A stretch of DNA of 64,000 nt, from contig NZ_LR590477.1 of the NCBI RefSeq assembly GCF_901482445.1, forward strand, positions 124,001-188,000, written 5' to 3'. Both the position numbers and the translations under genes were made by a program. Source of the DNA: Neisseria lactamica (GTDB lineage Bacteria > Pseudomonadota > Gammaproteobacteria > Burkholderiales > Neisseriaceae). Within the stretch, counting starts at the first letter, position 1. Every line of letters starts with the position of its first letter. Below the pieces are notes generated by a model, which did no database searches, was not told the origin of the DNA, and saw only the letters and a program-made list of their open reading frames with translations. Below, piece after piece: positions 19,164 to 28,284 of this stretch.

Positions 19164-20192
19164 TCAATATCCTCCGCCGAGGTTTTCTTTGACGAGCCTT
19201 TCAAGCGCGCTTATCCAGTCGGGATGGTCATTCAGGCAGGGGATGTAGCGGTAGTTTTTGCCGCCTGCTTCATAAAACTGTTCCCGCCCCATCAGGGCGA
19301 TTTCTTCCATGGTTTCCAAACAGTCTGCCAAAAAGCCCGGGCAGAATACGTCCAGCTCGGTTACCCCCTGTTTGGGCAGTTTGCCGAACAAATCCTGCGT
19401 GCTCGGTGTAACCCATTCCGCCCTGCCGAACCGGCTTTGGAACGATACGGTATATTCGTTTTCGGTCAGTTCCAGTGCTTCGGCAAGCAGTCCGGCGGTA
19501 TGGCGGCACTCGTCGGGATAGGGGTCGCCGAGGTCGTAGTGGCTTTGCGGTATGCCGTGAAAACTCAACATCAGCTTCTGCCCGCGCCCGTGTTCCGCCC
19601 AATATTGGAGAATATGGTTTTTCATCGCATCAATGTAACCGGCATCGTCATAAAAGCGCGAAACGGTGCGGATGCTCATCTGGTTTCGTTGGCGCAGAAG
19701 CTGTCCGAATACCTTGTCCAGCGCCGCGCCGCTGCTTGAGGCGGCATATTGCGGGTACATCGGGATAACCAGCAGCCTGCCCGCGCCTTGCGCCTTCAGT
19801 TCCGACAATACGTCTGCCACTGAAGGATTGCCGTAGGTCATCGCATAACGGACAAGCAGGCCGGGCAGCCGTTCGGCGAGCGCGGCTGCCTGACGGGCGG
19901 TGTAAACCGCCAAGGGAGAGCCTTCTTCCAGCCAGATTTTTTCATAGGCGCGCGCGCTTTTCCCGGCGCGGAAAGGCAATACGATGCCGCGTAAAACCGG
20001 CTGCCACAGCCATTTGGACAGTTCGACGACGCGTAAGTCCGACAAAAAAGATTTGAGGTAGGGGCGGACGGCTCCGGCAGTCGGCGCGTCGGGCGTGCCG
20101 AGGTTGATCAACAGGACGGCGGTACGGTTTTGTCTGCAGTACGGCAAGGAAGGTTCGGGGAGGAATAAGGGCATAATCGGTCGGTGCGTCAT
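19164..20192 (-). CDS. hemH: ferrochelatase
   Basis: HemH inserts ferrous iron into protoporphyrin IX, the last step of haem synthesis. The 342-residue protein has the N-terminal LLINLGTPDAPTAGAVRPYL and the active-site LSFHGIPQSHYDLGDPY with its conserved histidine. The start is uncertain: ATGs at codons 1 and 7 both lack a good ribosome binding site. Its 3' end is duplicated downstream. The cytochrome c gene on the same strand is a possible consumer of its product. Confidence 0.95.
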   Translation of the reverse strand: MTHRPIMPLFLPEPSLPYCRQNRTAVLLINLGTPDAPTAGAVRPYLKSFLSDLRVVELSKWLWQPVLRGIVLPFRAGKSARAYEKIWLEEGSPLAVYTARQAAALAERLPGLLVRYAMTYGNPSVADVLSELKAQGAGRLLVIPMYPQYAASSSGAALDKVFGQLLRQRNQMSIRTVSRFYDDAGYIDAMKNHILQYWAEHGRGQKLMLSFHGIPQSHYDLGDPYPDECRHTAGLLAEALELTENEYTVSFQSRFGRAEWVTPSTQDLFGKLPKQGVTELDVFCPGFLADCLETMEEIALMGREQFYEAGGKNYRYIPCLNDHPDWISALERLVKENLGGGY

Positions 20193-20215
20193 TCAAAGTG
20201 GCGGTTTTGAGGGGG

Positions 20216-20246
20216 GATGCCGTCTGAAGCGGCTTCAGACGGCATC
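20216..20246 (-). terminator. DUS-pair terminator between tgt and hemH
   Basis: A 14-base-pair stem (20216-20229/20233-20246) with a 3-base loop lies 9 bases past the tgt stop and 24 bases before hemH. Confidence 0.8.
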
Positions 20247-20254
20247 GCCGGGAA

Positions 20255-21373
<1,119 letters not shown>

Positions 21374-21578
21374 TTATATCTATAATGTAGAAAAACGACG
21401 CGCGCAGCTGCCGTGCAGTCAAACGGTTGGGGAAAACGGGATTATAAAGGATTTTCACCGTACCGGCGGCGTTTGGATATTTCAGAATGCATAATGCGTA
21501 TCAGGATACCCGCCGTTAAAAAATGTTTCAAAAAATCACAATGTTCCGCCGATGCCGTCTGAAACCCCGTTTTCAGGC

Positions 21579-21608
21579 TTGCCGGCGCGCCGAAGTATCG
21601 TCTATAAT
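21579..21608 (+). promoter_or_regulatory. promoter of tRNA-Val
   Basis: TTGCCG (21579-21584) and TATAAT (21603-21608) are separated by 18 bases, with a G+C-rich stretch and the tRNA 5' end 17 bases downstream of the -10. Confidence 0.7.
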
Positions 21609-21624
21609 CCGAACCCTGTTAAAC

Positions 21625-21701
21625 AGGCACGTAGCTCAGTTGGTTAGAGCACCACCTTGACATGGTGGGGGTCGTTGGTTCGAATCCAATCGTGCCTACC
21701 A
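21625..21701 (+). tRNA. tRNA-Val (GAC anticodon)
   Basis: The 77-base sequence folds as a cloverleaf. The acceptor stem is AGGCACG/CGTGCCT, the D arm contains GCTCAGTTGGTTAGAGC, the anticodon arm CCACC-TTGACAT-GGTGG gives anticodon GAC, the T arm contains TTCGAAT, and ACCA is encoded at the 3' end. Confidence 0.97.
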
Positions 21702-21710
21702 AATTCCCCA

Positions 21711-21735
21711 AACGGCATTTATGCCGTTATTTTTT
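21711..21735 (+). terminator. terminator/attenuator between tRNA-Val and thrS
   Basis: The stem AACGGCAT/ATGCCGTT with a 2-base loop is followed by ATTTTTT. It lies 9 bases after the tRNA and 19 bases before the thrS start, with no promoter visible between it and thrS, so read-through may control thrS. Confidence 0.75.
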
Positions 21736-21754
21736 AATGTTTTGGAGCTTTTTG

Positions 21755-23668
21755 ATGTTGAACATTACCTTGCCGGACGGCTCAGTCCGCCAATACGAAT
21801 CGCCCGTTACCGTGGCACAGATTGCCGCGTCTGTCGGAGCAGGTTTGGCGAAAGCGGCGGTGGCAGGTAAGGTAAACGGCAAATTGGTCGATGCGTGCGA
21901 TCCGATTACCGAAGATTCGACCGTCCAAATCATTACCCCGAAAGATCGCGAAGGCGTCGAAATCATCCGCCATTCTTGCGCCCACCTTGTCGGGCACGCA
22001 GTCAAGCAGCTTTATCCCAACGCAAAAATGGTTATCGGCCCCGTTATCGAAGAGGGCTTTTATTACGATATTGCAACAGAAAAACCGTTTACACCCGAAG
22101 ATGTTGCCGCCATCGAAGCGCGTATGAAGGAATTGATTGCACAAGATTATGATGTAATCAAAATCATGACTCCGCGCGCCGAAGCCGTCAAAATCTTCCA
22201 GGATCGCGGCGAAGAATACAAATTGCGCCTGATTGACGATATGCCCGAAGTGGAAGCGATGGGTATGTACCATCATCAGGAATATGTCGATATGTGCCGC
22301 GGCCCGCACGTTCCGAACACCCGCTTCCTGAAAAACTTCAAACTGACCAAGCTGGCAGGCGCATACTGGCGCGGCGACAGCAATAATGAAATGCTGCAAC
22401 GTATTTACGGTACGGCTTGGGCGACAAAAGACGAATTAAAAGCCTACATCCGGCGCATTGAAGAAGCGGAAAAACGCGACCATCGCAAATTGGGTAAGCA
22501 ACTGGATTTGTTCCACTTGCAAGACGAAGCACCGGGTATGGTGTTTTGGCATCCCAAAGGCTGGGCTTTGTGGCAGGCTGTCGAGCAGCATATGCGTAAA
22601 GAGCTGAATGCCGCCGGCTATAAAGAAGTCAAAACGCCCCAAATTATGGATAAAACCTTTTGGGAAAAATCCGGCCACTGGGAAAACTATAAAGACAATA
22701 TGTTCGTAACCAGTTCCGAAAAACGCGAATACGCGGTTAAACCGATGAACTGCCCGGGTCATGTGCAAATTTTCAATAACGGCTTGCGTTCATATCGAGA
22801 TTTGCCGATGCGTTTGGCGGAATTCGGTTCCTGCCACCGCAACGAGCCGAGCGGCGCCTTGCACGGTCTGATGCGCGTCCGTGGATTTGTACAGGATGAT
22901 GCGCATATTTTCTGCACCGAAGACCAAATCGTCAGCGAAGCGCGCGCATTCAACGAATTGCTCGTCCGAATTTACAAGCAATTCGGTTTCCACGATGTGT
23001 CCGTCAAACTTTCGCTGCGTCCCGGGAAGCGCGCCGGTTCGGATGAAGTGTGGGATAAGGCGGAACAAGGCCTGCGCGAAGCATTGACTGCCTGCGGTGT
23101 AGAATGGGAAGAGTTGCCTGGCGAAGGTGCATTCTATGGTCCTAAAATCGAATATCACGTCAAAGACGCATTGGGGCGTTCTTGGCAGTGCGGCACGTTG
23201 CAGCTGGACTTTGTGTTGCCGGAGCGTTTGAATGCCGAATATGTAACCGAAAACAACGACCGCGCCCGTCCGGTAATGTTGCATCGCGCCATTTTGGGTT
23301 CTTTGGAACGGTTTATCGGCATTTTGATTGAAAACCACGCCGGCTCGTTCCCATTGTGGCTTGCGCCGGTTCAAATGGTGATTATGAACATCACCGAAAA
23401 TCAGGCGGATTATTGCCGCGAAGTGGCTGCCAGGTTGCAGGCAGCAGGTTTCCGCGTCGAGTTGGATTTGCGTAACGAAAAAATCGGTTACAAAATCCGC
23501 GACAACAGCCAATATCGTTTCCCTTATCAAATCGTTGTCGGCGATAAAGAGAAACAAGAAAACAAAGTTGCGGTACGCCGCAAAGCAGAAGACTTGGGTT
23601 CTTTGGATTTGGATGATTTCATCGCACAATTGCAGCAAGAAATCGCGGATGCCCTCGTCAATCATTAA
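21755..23668 (+). CDS. thrS: threonyl-tRNA synthetase
   Basis: ThrRS charges tRNA-Thr. From the ATG with GGAG seven bases upstream it has 637 residues, the usual size. It has an N-terminal TGS domain ([15 protein letters not shown]), an editing domain with the [11 protein letters not shown] zinc motif, and a class II catalytic core with motif 2 in [20 protein letters not shown] and an anticodon-binding domain at the end. A longer in-frame ORF would begin inside tRNA-Val and is not real. It heads thrS-infC-rpmI-rplT. Confidence 0.97.
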   Translation: MLNITLPDGSVRQYESPVTVAQIAASVGAGLAKAAVAGKVNGKLVDACDPITEDSTVQIITPKDREGVEIIRHSCAHLVGHAVKQLYPNAKMVIGPVIEEGFYYDIATEKPFTPEDVAAIEARMKELIAQDYDVIKIMTPRAEAVKIFQDRGEEYKLRLIDDMPEVEAMGMYHHQEYVDMCRGPHVPNTRFLKNFKLTKLAGAYWRGDSNNEMLQRIYGTAWATKDELKAYIRRIEEAEKRDHRKLGKQLDLFHLQDEAPGMVFWHPKGWALWQAVEQHMRKELNAAGYKEVKTPQIMDKTFWEKSGHWENYKDNMFVTSSEKREYAVKPMNCPGHVQIFNNGLRSYRDLPMRLAEFGSCHRNEPSGALHGLMRVRGFVQDDAHIFCTEDQIVSEARAFNELLVRIYKQFGFHDVSVKLSLRPGKRAGSDEVWDKAEQGLREALTACGVEWEELPGEGAFYGPKIEYHVKDALGRSWQCGTLQLDFVLPERLNAEYVTENNDRARPVMLHRAILGSLERFIGILIENHAGSFPLWLAPVQMVIMNITENQADYCREVAARLQAAGFRVELDLRNEKIGYKIRDNSQYRFPYQIVVGDKEKQENKVAVRRKAEDLGSLDLDDFIAQLQQEIADALVNH

Positions 23669-23685
23669 TTTTTATAGGAGTATTC

Positions 23686-24207
23686 ATCATCGCTCAAGAA
23701 CGCGAAGCACGAATCAACGGCGAAATTACCGCCAAAGAAGTGCGTTTAATCAGTGAGTCAGGCGAACAGCTTGGTGTCGTATCGGTTCGTGAAGCTTTGG
23801 CTATGGCCGAAGGGCAGGATGTCGATTTGGTGGAAATTTCCCCTACCGCCAAGCCGCCTGTGTGCAAACTGATGGATTACGGTAAATATAAGTACCAGCA
23901 GGCCAAGAAACGCGACGAAGCCAAGAAAAACCAAAAACAGGTGCAAATTAAGGAAATCAAATTCCGTCCGGGTACCGATGAAGGCGACTATCAAATCAAA
24001 ATGCGCAACATCAACCGATTCCTTGCCGACGGCGACAAAGTCAAAGTGACATTGCGTTTCCGCGGCCGTGAAATGGCCCACCAGCAACTCGGCGCGCAAC
24101 TTTTGGAGCGTGTGAAAGAGGATTTGGCGGAAGTGGCGCAAATCGAGTCCTTCCCTAAAATGGAAGGCCGGCAAATGGTGATGATGATTGCGCCGAAGAA
24201 AAAATAA
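23686..24207 (+). CDS. infC: translation initiation factor IF-3 with AUC start codon
   Basis: IF3 binds the 30S subunit and proofreads start codons. There is no ATG, GTG or TTG at the proper N-terminus. AGGAG (23676-23680) is followed by ATC ATC GCT CAA GAA, so translation starts at one of the two ATC codons (23686 or 23689; 173 or 172 residues). Rare start codons are the conserved basis of infC self-repression, because IF3 rejects them. The protein continues with the family signature IRAxEVRLI-like [17 protein letters not shown]. Confidence 0.95.
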   Translation: MIAQEREARINGEITAKEVRLISESGEQLGVVSVREALAMAEGQDVDLVEISPTAKPPVCKLMDYGKYKYQQAKKRDEAKKNQKQVQIKEIKFRPGTDEGDYQIKMRNINRFLADGDKVKVTLRFRGREMAHQQLGAQLLERVKEDLAEVAQIESFPKMEGRQMVMMIAPKKK

Positions 24208-24222
24208 AGTTATAATTTTCAG

Positions 24223-24255
24223 CTTACTCCGACTGCCGCTTCGGAGTAAGTTTTT
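24223..24255 (+). terminator. hairpin/attenuator between infC and rpmI
   Basis: Stem CTTACTCCGA/TCGGAGTAAG with an 8-base loop and five T residues. A possible promoter (TTGCGC 24189-24194, TATAAT 24211-24216) lies directly upstream, so the hairpin may attenuate rpmI-rplT, perhaps in answer to L20; that is inference. Confidence 0.7.
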
Positions 24256-24352
24256 GATTGGCGGCAAAAACCGTGGCATTTTGGGTTCAAGTGTTGGAAA
24301 CCGACGGTTTTAACCCCCTGATGCCTTATCCAATAACAAATGGAGTTTTCCT

Positions 24353-24550
24353 ATGCCTAAAATGAAAACCAAGTCTAGCGCGAAAAAACGCTTTAAAGTA
24401 CTGGGTAACGGTGGTGTAAAACGCGGTCATGCGTTTAAAAGTCACATCCTGACCAAAAAAACCACGAAAACTAAACGCCAATTGCGCGGTACCGCTATGG
24501 TGGACTCACGCGATTTGGCTTCCGTTGCCAAAATGTTGCCCTACGCTTAA
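24353..24550 (+). CDS. rpmI: 50S ribosomal protein L35
   Basis: The 65-residue, highly basic protein begins [19 protein letters not shown] after the initiator Met, the L35 signature, and sits between infC and rplT as in most bacteria. Confidence 0.98.
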   Translation: MPKMKTKSSAKKRFKVLGNGGVKRGHAFKSHILTKKTTKTKRQLRGTAMVDSRDLASVAKMLPYA

Positions 24551-24562
24551 GGAGTTTAGAAT

Positions 24563-24922
24563 ATGCCACGCGTAAAACGCGGTGTTACCGCCCGTGCCCG
24601 TCACCAAAAAATCTTCGCGTTAGCCAAAGGCTACCGCGGCCGTCGTAAAAATGTTTACCGCGTTGCCAAACAGGCGGTAATGAAAGCCGGCCAATACGCA
24701 TACCGTGACCGCCGCCAGCGCAAACGCCAATTCCGCCAACTGTGGATTGTCCGCATCAATGCAGGTGCGCGTGAAAACGGTTTGTCTTACAGCAAATTCA
24801 TGAACGGTCTGAAACGTGCCTCTATCGAAATCGACCGCAAAGTATTGGCTGATTTGGCTGTGTTCGATAAAGCCGCATTTGCACAATTGGCTGAAAAGGC
24901 TAAAGCCGCTTTGGCTGCCTGA
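24563..24922 (+). CDS. rplT: 50S ribosomal protein L20
   Basis: The 119-residue protein begins [17 protein letters not shown], followed by [17 protein letters not shown], both diagnostic of L20, an early 23S rRNA-binding assembly protein that represses its own operon in other bacteria. It starts 12 bases after rpmI. A strong terminator follows. Confidence 0.98.
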   Translation: MPRVKRGVTARARHQKIFALAKGYRGRRKNVYRVAKQAVMKAGQYAYRDRRQRKRQFRQLWIVRINAGARENGLSYSKFMNGLKRASIEIDRKVLADLAVFDKAAFAQLAEKAKAALAA

Positions 24923-24940
24923 TTCGATAAGGTTGTTTGC

Positions 24941-24968
24941 AAAAAGGAAGCCCGTGCTTCCTTTTTTC
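24941..24968 (+). terminator. Rho-independent terminator after rplT
   Basis: An 11-base-pair stem AAAAAGGAAGC/GCTTCCTTTTT with a 4-base loop and a run of T ends the thrS-infC-rpmI-rplT unit. Confidence 0.95.
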
Positions 24969-25082
24969 TTTTTTAAAGAAATCCTATGTAATTGATTTTC
25001 TTTCTTTAAACTCTATTTTTTTATACTAATTTGCGATAAAATAACCTTTCCTTATCAAACGGATTGGCCGCACTGATGTAAA

Positions 25083-25143
25083 AGGCCGTCTGAACGGGTT
25101 TGCAGCCAAACCCAACAGGCGGCTTTGTTGTTTCAGGCGGCCT
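25083..25143 (+). promoter_or_regulatory. structured leader upstream of pheS
   Basis: A DUS (AGGCCGTCTGAA) pairs with TTCAGGCGGCCT at 25132-25143 with one interior mismatch. Inside lie a perfect hairpin GGGTTTG-CAGC-CAAACCC (25096-25113) and a short AACA/TGTT stem. A branched RNA ending 28 bases before the pheS ATG could control expression, but no T run or Phe-rich leader peptide is evident. Confidence 0.4.
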
Positions 25144-25165
25144 GCCATCAACAAACAGACGATAA

Positions 25166-26354
<1,189 letters not shown>

Positions 26355-26484
26355 CGAAACAGGCAGCTTCCGGCGCGCTTGGGTTTTGTTGTTTCCTTGC
26401 GAGGGGCGCAAAACTGCCGAAATCCGCAACGATGCCGCGTAAAATGGATGCGCTTTCGTATAAACGCGTTTCAGACCTCACGAA

Positions 26485-26922
26485 ATGGACAGATTAACCC
26501 CCGAACAGCGCAAAAAATGTATGCAGTCCAACAAAAGCAAGGGGACGAAACCCGAGCTTGTGTTGGCAAAAGCGATGTGGGCTTTGGGACTCAGGTATCG
26601 GAAAAATAGCGGAAGCATTTTTGGGAAGCCTGATTTTTCATTTAAAAAATATAAAGTTGCCGTGTTTGTCGATGGTGAGTTTTGGCACGGCAAGGATTGG
26701 GAACAGAGAAAGGTGGAAATAAAGGGCAACCGCGAATTTTGGATTGCCAAAATTGAGCGCAATATCCGGAGGGATAGGGAAGTAACAGGCCGTCTGAAGG
26801 TCGAGGGCTGGACGGTTTTACGTTTTTGGAGTAACGATGTCGTCAAAAATACAACCTGCTGTGCCGAAAAAGTCAAAGAAATCGTCCGCGCGAGGGGAAG
26901 TGATTTGCAAAAACGAAATTAA
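26485..26922 (+). CDS. vsr: very short patch repair (Vsr) endonuclease
   Basis: Vsr nicks next to T:G mismatches that arise when 5-methylcytosine deaminates, starting repair to C:G. The 145-residue protein has the family start DRLTPEQRKKCMQSNKSKGTKPE-like region, the catalytic core FGKPDFSF, and VAVFVDGEFWHGKDW with the metal-binding and catalytic residues. It overlaps the downstream cytosine methyltransferase gene by 86 bases, as expected for a matched pair. A 10-base DUS lies inside the gene at 26789-26798. Confidence 0.95.
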   Translation: MDRLTPEQRKKCMQSNKSKGTKPELVLAKAMWALGLRYRKNSGSIFGKPDFSFKKYKVAVFVDGEFWHGKDWEQRKVEIKGNREFWIAKIERNIRRDREVTGRLKVEGWTVLRFWSNDVVKNTTCCAEKVKEIVRARGSDLQKRN

Positions 26923-27988
26923 GGATGACGGGCAGGGCGGGCACTCGGAAGAAAAAGCAGCGCAATCCCGCCTTTTTACAAACAAGGATACTGTTCGGGC
27001 CAAATTTACCTTTATCGATTTGTTCGCAGGTATCGGGGGCTTCCGCATCGCGATGCAGAACTTGGGCGGGGAATGCGTGTTCTCGAGCGAGTGGGACGAG
27101 AAAGCCAAACAGACATACGAAGCCAATTTCGGAGAAGTGCCGTTCGGCGATATTACTTTGGAAGAAACCAAACAATGCATTCCGGAGCAGTTTGATGTGT
27201 TGTGTGCGGGTTTCCCCTGTCAGGCATTTTCGATTGCCGGCCGGCGCGGCGGCTTTGAAGACACGCGCGGCACATTGTTTTTCGATGTGGCGGAAATTAT
27301 CCGCAGGCACCGTCCCAAGGCATTCTTTTTGGAAAATGTAAAAGGGTTGACCAACCACGACCGGGGCAGGACCTTGCAGACGATATTGAATACGCTGAGG
27401 GAAGATTTGGGATATTTTGTGCCCGAGCCGGAAATTGTTAACGCAAAGGATTTCGGCGTGCCGCAAAACCGTGAAAGGATTTTTATTGTCGGCTTTCGGG
27501 GAGATACCGATATTAAAGATTTCAAATATCCCGAACCGACGGGCATTCAGACGGCCTTTCGGGATATACGGGAAAAAGATACCGTGCCGACAAAATATTA
27601 TTTGTCCACCCAATACATCGATACTTTAAGGAAACACAAGCAAAGGCACGAAGAAAAGGGCAACGGCTTCGGATATGAAATTATTTCCGATGACGGGATT
27701 GCCAATGCGATCGTCGTCGGCGGTATGGGGCGGGAGCGGAATTTGGTTATCGACAAACGCATTACCGATTTTACGCCGACCACCAATATTAAAGGCGAGG
27801 TCAACCGCGAGGGCATCAGAAAGATGACTCCGCGCGAATGGGCAAGGCTGCAAGGTTTTCCCGAAACATTCAAAATCCCCGTCGCGGATGCTTCCGCATA
27901 CAAACAGTTCGGCAACTCGGTTGCCGTGCCGGCGGTTCAGGCGGTCGCCGGGCAGGTTTTAATCAGACTCGGATGGCGTGATGTCTAA
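26837..27988 (+). CDS. DNA (cytosine-5-)-methyltransferase
   Basis: This C5 methyltransferase has the SAM-binding motif I FIDLFAGIGGFRIA, the catalytic cysteine in AGFPCQAFSIAGRRGG (motif IV), ENVKGL (motif VI) and VPQNRERIFIVGFR (motif VIII). The target-recognition segment YEIISDDGIANAIVVGGMGR follows, then motifs IX-X (MTPREWARLQGFP, YKQFGNSV). The 383-residue frame extends upstream into vsr, and the true start may lie further in, near VRAKFTFIDLF. No restriction gene is next to it, so it is an orphan here. Its recognition sequence cannot be read from the protein. Confidence 0.93.
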   Translation: MSSKIQPAVPKKSKKSSARGEVICKNEIKDDGQGGHSEEKAAQSRLFTNKDTVRAKFTFIDLFAGIGGFRIAMQNLGGECVFSSEWDEKAKQTYEANFGEVPFGDITLEETKQCIPEQFDVLCAGFPCQAFSIAGRRGGFEDTRGTLFFDVAEIIRRHRPKAFFLENVKGLTNHDRGRTLQTILNTLREDLGYFVPEPEIVNAKDFGVPQNRERIFIVGFRGDTDIKDFKYPEPTGIQTAFRDIREKDTVPTKYYLSTQYIDTLRKHKQRHEEKGNGFGYEIISDDGIANAIVVGGMGRERNLVIDKRITDFTPTTNIKGEVNREGIRKMTPREWARLQGFPETFKIPVADASAYKQFGNSVAVPAVQAVAGQVLIRLGWRDV

Positions 27989-28088
27989 AATCTGCAATGT
28001 GCGCCGTCCGGGATATAGGGAAAATGAAACCAAAAAGGCGGTTTTTAAGACGGTTTGTTTAAGCAGCCCGGCTTGTTTGAGCAGTTGA
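27981..28088 (+). pseudogene. 35-codon stub after the methyltransferase, possibly a truncated restriction gene
   Basis: An ATG overlapping the methyltransferase stop by 8 bases opens a 35-residue frame (MSKICNVRRPGYRENETKK...) that ends at 28086-28088. The coupled start is typical of modification-restriction operons, so this could be the remaining 5' end of a deleted endonuclease gene. It is too short to identify. Confidence 0.3.
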
Positions 28089-28151
28089 AAACAAAGAAGC
28101 GTCAGTATTTTTATTCAGTATTTTCATATGGTTTCATTCCGATTCCTTTTC

Positions 28152-28267
28152 GTTTGAAACCACGCCGTCCAGGGCGGTAGAATTTGATCGGGGGCGGAAG
28201 CAGCCGCTTCCCATTCCGGGCAACACGTAGGGCGGTGCTTTATGTGTCGTTCTGTGTGTTGAAACAT
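28152..28267 (+). promoter_or_regulatory. repeated promoter/leader module, copy 3
   Basis: TTGAAA (28154-28159), an 18-base spacer ending AGGGCGG and TAGAAT (28178-28183) are followed by the block GGGCAACACGTAGGGCGGTG and the end TGTGTTGAAACAT. It stops 18 bases before pheT, so it probably gives pheT its own promoter now that the insert separates it from pheS. Confidence 0.7.
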
Positions 28268-28284
28268 TAATAGAGAGTTAAACC

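Noticed and set aside
18881..19204. 107-codon ORF over the duplicated hemH end as a separate gene
   Set aside because: Its first half is antisense to DUS and repeat sequence; only the last roughly 60 codons are hemH-derived, so it is a fragment.
21662..21754. Extended thrS start inside tRNA-Val
   Set aside because: The extra 31 residues are translated tRNA sequence; GGAG and the family N-terminus support the ATG at 21755.
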